Shown here piece by piece: positions 4,778 through 10,558 of a DNA stretch of 10,558 nucleotides. The position numbers and the translations under genes were made by a program. Every line of letters begins with the position of its first letter. Position 1 is the first letter of the stretch. The DNA lies in NCBI GenBank assembly GCA_021796155.1, contig JAJYOO010000052.1:1-10558 (forward strand), given 5' to 3'. A model generated the notes under the pieces. That model worked only from the letters and a program-made list of their open reading frames with translations. It did no database searches and had not been told where the DNA came from. Source of the DNA: Chloroflexota bacterium. GTDB lineage: Bacteria > Chloroflexota > Anaerolineae > Anaerolineales > Villigracilaceae.

Positions 4778-6742
4778 GTGCCTCGTCTCTCGCGTTTCAA
4801 CATTGCTCTTAAATTTCTTTTCCAGCTTGGCATTGAACCACTGGCGTTGAACGCGTTATACAAATTTGGATTGTGGACGGGATATTATCGAAGGACGATA
4901 CACGATAATCGAAATTCGAATATCGAATCATCGAATATCGCTTTGCTATTCTCTTTACCTGATCGTAATCACCTCTTCCAAACCTTCGGCGACGATGGTA
5001 AAGCCGCGCTCATTAAAGAAGCGGATGAGATCATCAATGGAAAGTTCCGCATGTTCGGCGGCGAATCTGTTCCGCTTCAATTGACGTTCGATCAGCCTCT
5101 TCGTCATTGGACGGAATACGAAACAAATCACTCGCTTCTTTCTTCTTTCCTCTTTCCTCATAACGATATTAAGTTTGCATGGGAACCTGCTCGCTTCGGT
5201 TGGGCTTTCACGTTGGGTCGCGCCTATCACATCACTCAAGATGAAAAATACGCCGGGGCCTTCTGGAAATATTTTGAAACATTCAACGAATCGAATCCTC
5301 CATACCTTGGCCCACATTGGATGAACGGCCAGGAAGTCGCGATTCGGATGATGGCGTTAGTTTGGTGCGCGCATATCTTTGCCAACACGCAGCACGCAAC
5401 ACGCAACACGCAGCTCATAACTTCCATCGCCCATCACGCATCCCGCATTCCACCGACCCTCATCTATGCGCGTTCGCAAAACAATAATCATCTCGTCATC
5501 GAAGCCGCCGCGCTTTATACCGCGGGAATCCTTTTCAACGAATCGAAATGGCGCGCGCTCGGATGGCGCTGGCTCAACTGGTCGTTCCAAAATCAGATCA
5601 GCGGCTACGGCGAATACATCCAGCATTCGACCAACTATCATCGTGTGATGCTGCAGGTTGCGTTGTGGGTGAACGCGATTCGGAGCGCGGACCGGAGCGC
5701 GGACTTCAGTCCGCAATGGCCGCACGCGACAACGCAGGCACTGACGCGTGCCGCGCATTGGCTGTTCTCGATGATTGATCCCGCTTCGGGCCGGACGCCG
5801 AACCTGGGTGCGAACGATGGGGCTTTGATCCTGCCCTTGAGTTCGACTCCGCTCAACGATTTCCGTCCGACGGTTCAAGCCGCGGCCCGCGCTTTTTTGC
5901 GTACAGGGCTGCCCGCCGGCACTTGGGATGAATTGTCTTTGTGGCTTGGTTTGCCTGCATCCGAACGGACTTCTGATTCCGACGCGTATTTGACTGATCA
6001 TGTGCGCGGAAAAAATTCGTGGGCGTATCTGCGCGCATCGCAATTCAAATCGCGTTTATCGCACATGGATCAGTTGCATTTTGATTTGTGGTGGCGCGGA
6101 CTCAACGTCGCGCAGGACGCGGGGACGTATCTCTATAATGCCGAGCCGCCCTGGGACAATCCGCTGGTGACGACGCGCGTGCATAATACTGTGACGGTTG
6201 ACGGCCGCGACCAGATGACGCGTGCCGGAAAATTCCTGACGCTGGATTGGGTCAATGCTTATTCAAAGTCAGAAATTTCGACAGATGAAAATGTTGTCGG
6301 CCAAATCAAAGCCTATCACAACGGTTATCGCGGCGTCCGCCATGAACGGACAGTCACGGTTTATCGTGATGAAAGATGGGTCATTGAAGATGGTTTGAAG
6401 GTTACAGGTTTGAACGTTGGAAAGTTGAGGAAGTTTCGGCTTCATTGGCTTCTATTAGATGGGGAATGGAAAATAGGGAATGGAGAATGGGGAGTGGGGA
6501 TTCACGTAAAGTCTTCTTTTGGCTGGATTACCCTGAGAGTCGGTCTTGAACCTTCCAACCTGCAACTTGTAACTTCTCTCGTCCGTGCTGGCGAATTGAT
6601 TTACGGTCAGCGAGATGTTTTGCCTTTTGAAGGCTGGGCCTCGCCGGCTTACGGAGTGAAAGTCCCTGCGTTATCATTGGCGGTCGAAGTGACTCCTTCG
6701 AAATCCGTCACGTTCACAAGTGAATTTATCTTTCCGAAGTAA
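4778..6742 (+). CDS. Heparinase II/III-family polysaccharide lyase
   Basis: A 654-residue protein of the heparinase II/III (alginate lyase) family, which cleaves uronic-acid polysaccharides by beta-elimination. The alpha-toroid part (about 105-375) holds NGQEVAIR (183-190), SQNNNHLVIEAAAL (233-246, with the family Asn and His), GEYIQHSTNYHR (278-289, candidate catalytic tyrosine) and LGANDGA (343-349). The beta-sandwich part (about 410-640) holds SHMDQLHFDLWWRG (428-441), DAGTYLY (447-453) and RVHNTVTVDGRDQ (467-479), whose histidines suit metal or substrate binding. No clear signal peptide is seen, so the place of action is open. Start: GTG with AGGA seven bases upstream. Its place between an oxidoreductase and a glycosyltransferase suggests trimming or modifying the polymer made by the locus. 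The gene is riddled with in-frame repeats (residues 37-55, 203-213, 302-312, 540-553, 561-574, 590-599), all away from the catalytic motifs. Confidence 0.88.
   Translation: MPRLSRFNIALKFLFQLGIEPLALNALYKFGLWTGYYRRTIHDNRNSNIESSNIALLFSLPDRNHLFQTFGDDGKAALIKEADEIINGKFRMFGGESVPLQLTFDQPLRHWTEYETNHSLLSSFLFPHNDIKFAWEPARFGWAFTLGRAYHITQDEKYAGAFWKYFETFNESNPPYLGPHWMNGQEVAIRMMALVWCAHIFANTQHATRNTQLITSIAHHASRIPPTLIYARSQNNNHLVIEAAALYTAGILFNESKWRALGWRWLNWSFQNQISGYGEYIQHSTNYHRVMLQVALWVNAIRSADRSADFSPQWPHATTQALTRAAHWLFSMIDPASGRTPNLGANDGALILPLSSTPLNDFRPTVQAAARAFLRTGLPAGTWDELSLWLGLPASERTSDSDAYLTDHVRGKNSWAYLRASQFKSRLSHMDQLHFDLWWRGLNVAQDAGTYLYNAEPPWDNPLVTTRVHNTVTVDGRDQMTRAGKFLTLDWVNAYSKSEISTDENVVGQIKAYHNGYRGVRHERTVTVYRDERWVIEDGLKVTGLNVGKLRKFRLHWLLLDGEWKIGNGEWGVGIHVKSSFGWITLRVGLEPSNLQLVTSLVRAGELIYGQRDVLPFEGWASPAYGVKVPALSLAVEVTPSKSVTFTSEFIFPK
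4886..4941. repeat. NNNCGAN heptamer tract in the lyase gene
   Basis: CGA recurs at 4889, 4896, 4903, 4910, 4917 and 4924, six times at exactly 7 bases, then at 4932 after a one-base slip, with CGC at 4939. The best unit is TATCGAA/ATTCGAA. It is read as residues 37-55, rich in Arg, Asn, Ser and Ile, between the N-terminal helices and the rest of the lyase. Confidence 0.8.
5384..5446. repeat. AACACGC heptamer tracts in the lyase gene
   Basis: CACGC occurs at 5386, 5393, 5400 and 5407, giving four AACACGC-type units of 7 bases from 5384 to 5411. A second short pair follows, ATCACGC at 5433 and ATCCCGC at 5440. They are read in frame as residues 203-212 (NTQHATRNTQ) and 219-223. Confidence 0.8.
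5681..5714. repeat. 12-bp tandem repeat plus palindrome in the lyase gene
   Basis: CGGAGCGCGGAC is present twice back to back (5681-5692 and 5693-5704). The second copy runs into the palindrome GCGGACT-TC-AGTCCGC (5699-5714). Read in frame as RSADRSADFSP (about residues 302-312). The GGAGCGCGGACTTCAGTCCGC word is a dispersed repeat I recall from other bacterial genomes. Confidence 0.75.
6397..6435. repeat. GGTT/GGAAAG repeat in the lyase gene, second copy of the linker repeat
   Basis: Bases 6400-6420 equal the reverse complement of 3320-3340 at 20 of 21 positions. The word GTT recurs at 6401, 6408, 6416, 6424 and 6433, roughly every 7-9 bases. It is read as residues 540-553 (KVTGLNVGKLRK). 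Confidence 0.7.
6458..6499. repeat. AATGGGG heptamer tract in the lyase gene
   Basis: Six uninterrupted 7-base units start at 6458, 6465, 6472, 6479, 6486 and 6493; the consensus is AATGGGG/AATGGAG. It is read in frame as residues 561-574, giving DGEWKIGNGEWGVG. This is the cleanest heptamer array in the window. Confidence 0.88.
6546..6573. repeat. NNNNAAC heptamer tract in the lyase gene
   Basis: Units TTCCAAC (6553), CTGCAAC (6560) and TTGTAAC (6567) follow TTGAACC (6546); AAC recurs at 6557, 6564 and 6571 exactly 7 bases apart. It is read as residues 590-599. The words match the right half of the repeat at 3320-3346. Confidence 0.65.
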
Positions 6743-6749
6743 TATTCGA

Positions 6750-6916
6750 ATGTCATTGCGAGTGGCGCTTTAACGTCATGCGGCAATCTCAAATAACATT
6801 CAAATGATCGTTCAAGGAGATTGCCACACTGAAAGAGCGCAGTGCTTCGTCGTGGCGCCAAGTCGAAGATCCCGCACACGCGGGGGCGTTACTCCTCATA
6901 GTATTCGCAATGACAT
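6750..6916. repeat. GTCATTGCGA-type inverted repeat element between the lyase and GT4 genes
   Basis: Perfect 12-bp terminal arms (ATGTCATTGCGA at 6750-6761, TCGCAATGACAT at 6905-6916) enclose a second perfect 9-bp pair (GGCAATCTC at 6782-6790, GAGATTGCC at 6817-6825). GTCATTGCGAG...GCAATCTC is a widespread non-coding repeat in bacterial genomes. It fills almost the whole 185-base spacer; no gene is seen in it. It ends 11 bases before the GT4 start and leaves no Shine-Dalgarno there. Confidence 0.82.
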
Positions 6917-6927
6917 AATACAAAATT

Positions 6928-8154
6928 ATGCACATCCTCATCATTCATCAAGCCTTTGCATCGCTCGACGAACCCGGCGGGACGCGTCATCATGAGTTCG
7001 CGCGCCTGCTTGCGGCTCGTGGACATCAAGTGACGGTGATCGCAAGCCCGGTGAGCTATATAACAGGGAGCCCCTCACCCCTGCACCCCTCTCCCAATGT
7101 TGGGAGAGGGGACGGGAGTGAGGGCATAACCATCCTTCGCGCTTCGGTCTATGAAGCTCATCACAAATCTTTCTTTCATCGCATCATCGCGTTTTTCTCT
7201 TTCATGCTTTCATCATTCTTTATTGGATTGAAGGTAAAAAATGTTGACCTCGTTTGGGGCACGTCGCCGCCGATCTTTCAAGGTGTGACGGCCTGGCTGT
7301 TGGCGCGGCTCAAAGGGGCGAAGTTTTTATTCGAAGTGCGCGACTTGTGGCCGCAGTTCGCAGTCGCAGTAGGTGTGCTGAAGAATCCTGTCATCATTCG
7401 CATGTCCGAATGGCTGGAGCGATTCCTGTACCGCCGCGCGGACCGGTTGATGGTCAACAGCCCGGGGTTCATCGCGCACGTAGCCCGTCGAGGGGCGAGC
7501 CGAGTCGAATTGATTCCGAATGGTGCAGACCCGTCCATGTTCGATCCGTCGAACAAAGGCGTGGACTTTCGTCAAGCACATCATCTCGAAGATAAATTCG
7601 TCGCACTCTACGCGGGCGCGCACGGGGTGTCGAACGATTTGGATGTCGTGCTTGATGCGGCGAAGCTGCTGATGGACGAAAAGAAAATCCAAATCGTTTT
7701 GCTCGGCAGCGGAAAAGAAAAACCTGCGCTGCAAAAGCGAACCGAAGAGATGAAACTTACGAATGTAACCTTCATTCCGCCTGTGCCAAAATCAGAAATG
7801 TCGAACGCGCTTGCCGCCTCGGACGCGTGCATCGCAATTTTGAAGCCGCTCGAAGAATACAAAACAACGTATCCGAACAAGGTTTTCGATTACATGGCAG
7901 CTGGACGCGCGGTGGTGCTGGCGATTGACGGCGTGATCCGCGAAGTGATCGAAACCGCGGGGTGTGGATTGTTTGTTGAGCCGGGAAATCCATCCGCAAT
8001 GGCAGACGCGATTCGCAAGCTGGCGAATGATCCGCGGAAAAGGCGCGCGATGGGATTGAACGGCCGAAAATATCTGGAGGAAAATTTCAGCCGCGTCGCG
8101 ATCGGCGAGAAACTGGTTGAATTATTGGAGGAAATGGTCAAGAAGAAAAAATGA
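6928..8154 (+). CDS. GT4-family glycosyltransferase, WbuB-like
   Basis: A 408-residue GT-B fold glycosyltransferase of family GT4, closest by motif to the WbuB-like group that adds amino sugars in O-antigen or capsule synthesis. The N-terminal domain has DEPGGTRHHEFARLLAARGHQVTVI (residues 14-38), a hydrophobic stretch at 85-102 that may touch the membrane, and FEVRDLWP (135-142), typical of this group. The C-terminal domain has the donor-binding LYAGAHGVSNDLDVVLDAA (227-245), YPNKVFDYMAAGRAVV (315-330) and the late FVEPG (349-353) with a candidate catalytic-motif glutamate E351. It acts at the inner face of the membrane on a lipid-linked sugar, by family knowledge; donor and acceptor are unknown. 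Residues 47-66 come from an in-frame palindromic repeat in a variable loop. No Shine-Dalgarno precedes the ATG; an extra promoter inside the repeat spacer is possible. Confidence 0.92.
   Translation: MHILIIHQAFASLDEPGGTRHHEFARLLAARGHQVTVIASPVSYITGSPSPLHPSPNVGRGDGSEGITILRASVYEAHHKSFFHRIIAFFSFMLSSFFIGLKVKNVDLVWGTSPPIFQGVTAWLLARLKGAKFLFEVRDLWPQFAVAVGVLKNPVIIRMSEWLERFLYRRADRLMVNSPGFIAHVARRGASRVELIPNGADPSMFDPSNKGVDFRQAHHLEDKFVALYAGAHGVSNDLDVVLDAAKLLMDEKKIQIVLLGSGKEKPALQKRTEEMKLTNVTFIPPVPKSEMSNALAASDACIAILKPLEEYKTTYPNKVFDYMAAGRAVVLAIDGVIREVIETAGCGLFVEPGNPSAMADAIRKLANDPRKRRAMGLNGRKYLEENFSRVAIGEKLVELLEEMVKKKK
7072..7124. repeat. CCCTCACCCC...GGGGTGAGGG palindromic repeat inside the GT4 gene
   Basis: A perfect 12-bp stem (CCCCTCTCCCAA at 7086-7097, TTGGGAGAGGGG at 7100-7111, 2-base loop) is enclosed by outer arms CCCTCAC (7072-7078) and GTGAGGG (7118-7124). 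This is a very common dispersed repeat of bacterial genomes. Here it is read in frame, giving the Pro/Ser/Gly-rich residues 49-65, in the loop after the second strand of the N-terminal Rossmann fold. Confidence 0.9.
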
Positions 8155-8164
8155 TGCGCGTAAA

Positions 8165-8194
8165 CTGACTACAAAGCCTTTGGCGGTGTATACT
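8165..8194 (+). promoter_or_regulatory. Candidate sigma-70-type promoter for the nucleotidyltransferase gene
   Basis: CTGACT (8165-8170) and TATACT (8189-8194) are separated by 18 bases. Transcription would begin near 8201, giving a leader of about 90 bases to the ATG at 8290. It lies in the short gap after the GT4 stop and suggests the gene is transcribed apart from the polysaccharide run. Confidence 0.45.
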
Positions 8195-8289
8195 TAGTAA
8201 AGGCTATGACGATCCACAGCGTATCTCAAATTGGCGGCGTATTACGCAACGCGGTCGCGTTGAATTTTAAGAATCCTCCTGAGGTCATA

Positions 8290-8859
8290 ATGAATGCAGA
8301 TTCCCTTTTGGCTCAGGTTGAGCAACTATTCAATTTGCTCGACTCCCGCAAAGTGGATTACGTTCTCGTCGGCGGTGTCGCATTGCTGACGTATGTTAAG
8401 GGTCGCAATACGCAGGATATTGACCTCATCATGGCTTTGTCTTCGTTGACGAAATTGCCTGAAATCAAAATTTTGAGTCAGGATATGTATTTCGCCCGCG
8501 GACAATTCGGTGAACTGCAAATCGATATTCTGCTTACCAAGAATCCTTTATTCGATAAAGTAGCGAAGAAATACAGCACAGAAAAGCAGTTCATGGATCG
8601 CAAGATTACCTGTGCCACGGTGGAAGGATTGCTGCTGTTGAAATTATTTGCCCTGCCTTCGCTGTATCGCCAGGGAAGTTTCGAACGCGTGGGAATTTAC
8701 GAGAACGATATAGCCACGTTGTTGAACGCCTATCAACCCAAACGCGAACCGCTCATGGCGGAATTGAAAAAACACTTGAATGAGATGGATATGAGCGAGT
8801 TGCAAAACATTTTGACCGATATCGAAGCGCGCATCCAACGGTTTAGCAAGAAGAAATGA
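8290..8859 (+). CDS. Nucleotidyltransferase-fold protein, AbiEii/MNT-like
   Basis: With this start the product has 189 residues. It has the minimal polymerase-beta-type nucleotidyltransferase signature: VGG (27-29), then TQDIDLIM with D43 and D45, and a third acidic residue D79 in LQIDIL. The rest is helical, with LLLLKLFALPSLYRQG (115-129) and a C-terminal ERVGIYENDI...RFSKKK. Family members include toxin or abortive-infection nucleotidyltransferases and aminoglycoside-type enzymes, but no antitoxin partner gene is adjacent, so I give no specific role. I chose ATG 8290 because GAGG lies five bases upstream and the family-like sequence begins there; an in-frame ATG at 8206 would add 28 unrelated residues and would leave almost no leader behind the predicted promoter. 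Confidence 0.72.
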   Translation: MNADSLLAQVEQLFNLLDSRKVDYVLVGGVALLTYVKGRNTQDIDLIMALSSLTKLPEIKILSQDMYFARGQFGELQIDILLTKNPLFDKVAKKYSTEKQFMDRKITCATVEGLLLLKLFALPSLYRQGSFERVGIYENDIATLLNAYQPKREPLMAELKKHLNEMDMSELQNILTDIEARIQRFSKKK

Positions 8860-8878
8860 CCATGTCTCCTCTTCCGTC

Positions 8879-8961
8879 GCCCTGAGCGGAGTGGCGCTTT
8901 TTGCCACGAAGTCGAAGGGCAAGAGAAGGTTAGGCTTACTGAGCAAGGTCGAAGTGGTGAG
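8879..8961. repeat. CCCTGAGCG...GTCGAAGGG repeat pair after the nucleotidyltransferase gene
   Basis: GCCCTGAGCG (8879-8888) and GTCGAAGGGC (8911-8920) form the ends of a common dispersed repeat; between them is a small hairpin, GTGGC-7 nt-GCCAC (8891-8907). A related word, ACTGAGCAAGGTCGAAGTG, follows at 8938-8956. No gene is seen in this part. The 12-mer GAGTGGCGCTTT inside it (8889-8900) also occurs at 6760-6771. Confidence 0.7.
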
Positions 8962-9040
8962 GGCTTGCACGCGCCGCAGTTGGAATGATTCGTCGAACGC
9001 CAATGTGTATATCGGGCTGCGGTACACGAAGAATCCATAA
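8942..9040 (+). pseudogene. Possible 3' remnant of a gene (SUMF/FGE-like tail)
   Basis: An open frame ending at the TAA 9038-9040 reads RACTRRSWNDSSNANVYIGL followed by RYTKNP. The Arg-rich, Asn-rich stretch closing in GLR resembles the end of formylglycine-generating-enzyme (SUMF) or C-lectin-type domains, which end in GFR. Only about 30 residues remain; upstream the frame runs into the dispersed repeat at 8879-8961. The resemblance is weak and rests on pattern only. Confidence 0.28.
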
Positions 9041-9066
9041 GGCAAAATTACATTGAGGAGAATGGG

Positions 9067-9309
9067 ATGGACAAATATTTGCTTCCAGAAGATGATGGCT
9101 TATCAATCAGGGTCTTTCACAAGTGGACGAGACAAAAGCTTGACTATCTTGAAAGATACATTATTAACATGTTTGAGACATCTATGCGGCAAAAGAAATG
9201 GTGCGCCAGGTGTTATGTTGACTTGTTCGTTGGGAAAGGGGCCCTGGTCATCAAGATTGGATTAATCAGGAATGGCACTTTCTTTGCCTTGGCGATTAAT
9301 CTGCCATAA
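9067..9309 (+). pseudogene. TcmP-like (three-Cys-motif partner) 5' fragment
   Basis: An 80-residue frame with a strong Shine-Dalgarno (GAGGAG, 9055-9060, six bases before ATG). It resembles the N-terminus of TcmP proteins: DDGL (9-12), a Trp/Lys helix start (KWTRQKLDYLERY), SMRQKKW, then YVDLFVGKG (50-58), where the family has a VDLFAGxG SAM-binding-like motif, and a GTFFALAIN segment matching the family's GSPLLAL. TcmP proteins are usually 250 residues or more with a methyltransferase-like fold, so about two thirds are missing. In the motif the usual Ala and Pro/Ala are replaced by Val and Lys, which suggests decay. Its last 48 bases overlap the tail of the convergent flippase-like gene. Possibly still translated, but probably not functional. 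Confidence 0.6.
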
Positions 9310-10299
9310 ACCAATCAGTCCCCAGAATGTGATTATCAAATAGTTTAGTATTTGGCTAATGAGAATATATGCCAGTGCATCTGAGCGCGAAAAACCAAAT
9401 GGAACCAGCACGGTAACAGCCACGAATTGATATACGCCAATATAACCCGGTGTGGACGGAATGGCACTTGACAGTCCTAGAGCAGCAAGTAGAATCAGCG
9501 CCTGACCTATATTCAGATTTTGTCCAATAATGCGCACGCCAATAACGTTAGTAATTGCATCTACAAACCAGATGACAATGGTTAGCATGGCGAAAGAAAT
9601 CGCCCGTTTGGGATTTTGCAGTGACCGCATTCCAATCATGAAACGAGAAATCTGTTCACCGAGCGCTGTTTTGAACTTTTCGGGCAATGGAAAGACATGC
9701 AAGACTTTGAAGAACAGTTTTTGCTGATAAGGCATAATAAGAATGAAAATGAGCCCGATTATTCCAGCACCTGTCATGACCCGGACCGCATTTTGAAATT
9801 GGGAGGGAAGCGAACTTTGGTCAAGAATCGCAATTGAACCAATGATAACCAAAGCAACTACATCCAACGCACGTTCGGTCAGGGCAGTGGCTAATACGAA
9901 GCTGGTGCCCAATCCCTTTTCCCGTCCAAGGAAGGCCGAACGCAGGATTTCGCCAGCTCTGGCCGGTAAGTAGGCATTCCCCATATAGCCAACCATATTG
10001 GCCCAGAAAACAGAAATCACCGGGACCTTTTTCTCGGAATGGATAAAGACACTCCACCGCGTGGCTCTAATAAAATAATTCAAACTTGCAATTGGAACGA
10101 CGATTAACAGAAACTCATAGCGCCCGTTTCTGATTGTGTTCCAAAATGATCCCCAATCGAGACCGCGCAACGTCAAATATAGCAGAACGATTGCAAGTAC
10201 AGTGGCAAATAGAAATACCCAAGAGGCGCGTCTACTTTTCGCAGAATTGTTCTTAGGCGCGGCATCGCTTGATTCGATAGGTGGAGTGTGGGTTGACAA
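9262..10299 (-). CDS. Flippase-like integral membrane protein (LPG_synthase_TM / UPF0104 family)
   Basis: A 345-residue polytopic membrane protein of the lysylphosphatidylglycerol synthase TM-region family (PF03706). After a polar N-terminus of about 25 residues come hydrophobic segments near 28-46, 63-78, 95-110, 135-160, 172-190, 232-255, 262-280, 288-300 and 310-335. Family-type motifs are RATRWSVFIH (78-87), the Arg/Gly loop YLPARAGEILRSAFLGRE (110-127), TERALDV (141-147) and SSAIPSTPGYIGVYQ (278-292). Members lack the catalytic domain of MprF and are thought to move lipids or lipid-linked sugars; next to a GT2 gene this suggests handling of a lipid-linked sugar. The start is TTG, two bases after the upstream stop, with no good Shine-Dalgarno, implying translational coupling. 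The last dozen residues (INRQGKESAIPD) are antisense to the TcmP-like fragment. Confidence 0.9.
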   Translation of the reverse strand: MSTHTPPIESSDAAPKNNSAKSRRASWVFLFATVLAIVLLYLTLRGLDWGSFWNTIRNGRYEFLLIVVPIASLNYFIRATRWSVFIHSEKKVPVISVFWANMVGYMGNAYLPARAGEILRSAFLGREKGLGTSFVLATALTERALDVVALVIIGSIAILDQSSLPSQFQNAVRVMTGAGIIGLIFILIMPYQQKLFFKVLHVFPLPEKFKTALGEQISRFMIGMRSLQNPKRAISFAMLTIVIWFVDAITNVIGVRIIGQNLNIGQALILLAALGLSSAIPSTPGYIGVYQFVAVTVLVPFGFSRSDALAYILISQILNYLIITFWGLIGLWQINRQGKESAIPD

Positions 10300-10301
10300 G
10301 G

Positions 10302-10558
10302 TTAAAAATTAATACGCTCCTTTTCGATCACCAGCGGACGGTGGATGACCTGGGTGTAGATTGCGCCAACATATTCACCTATGATTCCAAGGAAGATCAA
10401 TTGTACAGATCCTAGAAAGAACAGACCGATGACCACCGGAGCCAGACCGACTGAAAAACTTGCCCAAAAGATCAGTTTATAAATAAGATATGCCAACCCA
10501 ACCAAAAAGCTGATCCCTGCTGTCATAAAGCCGAGCATGGCGGCAAGTTTTTCAGTCG
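10302..10558 (-). CDS. GT2-family glycosyltransferase, C-terminal membrane part
   Basis: The visible 85 residues are the C-terminus of a gene that continues past the right edge of the window. They contain two hydrophobic segments (LGFMTAGISFLVGLAYLIYK and VVIGLFFLGSVQLIFLGIIG) followed by EYVGAIYTQVIHRPLVIEKE. This double-helix tail with a GEYVGxIYxxxxxRP ending is characteristic of DPM1/GtrB/ArnC-like GT2 enzymes, which transfer a sugar from a nucleotide to undecaprenyl phosphate at the inner membrane. The catalytic domain lies outside. It is the first visible gene of a minus-strand pair with the flippase-like protein, which starts two bases after its stop; together they fit making and then moving a lipid-linked sugar. 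The ATG at 10538 is internal, not the start. Confidence 0.9.
   Translation of the reverse strand, partial: TEKLAAMLGFMTAGISFLVGLAYLIYKLIFWASFSVGLAPVVIGLFFLGSVQLIFLGIIGEYVGAIYTQVIHRPLVIEKERINF

Noticed and set aside
5384..5446. Short tandem units that might be a CRISPR array.
   Set aside because: Units are 7 bases with no spacers, lie in frame in a gene, and no cas gene is near.
5357..6043. A 228-codon open frame on the minus strand.
   Set aside because: It lies opposite the lyase toroid domain, is Arg-rich and low in family likeness, as expected of a shadow frame.
6750..6916. An insertion sequence with terminal inverted repeats.
   Set aside because: The element is 167 bases, has no transposase frame and matches a common non-coding repeat; no clear target-site duplication was seen.
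8206..8289. An in-frame upstream start for the nucleotidyltransferase gene.
   Set aside because: It would add 28 residues without family likeness, has no Shine-Dalgarno and lies a few bases from the predicted transcription start; ATG 8290 has GAGG at the right distance.
9053..9265. A 70-codon frame overlapping the TcmP-like fragment.
   Set aside because: Its start lies within the Shine-Dalgarno region of the frame at 9067, and only the 9067 frame resembles a family.

Overview
The window looks like chromosomal DNA from a free-living bacterium. Gene families and repeat content suggest a Chloroflexota (Anaerolineae-like) organism; this is inferred from family resemblance and not proven. Most of it is part of a surface-polysaccharide locus, interspersed with many short repeats, several of which lie in frame inside genes.

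Layout: (1) 1-213, the 3' end of a UPF0316/DUF2179 membrane-associated protein, plus strand. (2) 214-398, two nested palindromic structures in the spacer between convergent genes. (3) 399-1523, an M29-family metallo-aminopeptidase on the minus strand, with a consensus extended -10 promoter. (4) 1638-2111, a four-helix-bundle (23S IVP-type) protein gene flanked by heptamer-periodic purine/pyrimidine tracts. (5) 2135-8154, a plus-strand run of four genes: a bi-domain oxidoreductase (MDR plus Gfo/Idh/MocA), a Nudix hydrolase, a heparinase II/III-like polysaccharide lyase and a WbuB-like GT4 glycosyltransferase. (6) 8290-8859, a small nucleotidyltransferase-fold protein. (7) 8860-9309, repeats followed by what looks like debris: a possible 3' remnant of one gene and a 5' fragment of a TcmP-like gene. 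(8) 9262-10558, minus strand: a membrane flippase-like protein (LPG_synthase_TM family) and, upstream of it, the C-terminus of a GT2 glycosyltransferase that runs off the window.

The oxidoreductase, lyase, GT4, GT2 and flippase-like genes together fit synthesis, modification and export of an extracellular or O-antigen-like polysaccharide. The sugars cannot be read from the sequence.

The most unusual signal is the repeats. Tracts with exact or near-exact 7-bp periodicity, each with a different heptamer consensus, occur in non-coding DNA and in frame inside coding genes; the lyase gene alone holds several. Other palindromic repeats are also read through in frame (in the lyase and the GT4). One 21-bp segment occurs twice, in opposite orientations, in two different genes with one mismatch. 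No CRISPR array, tRNA, rRNA, transposase or integrase was seen.
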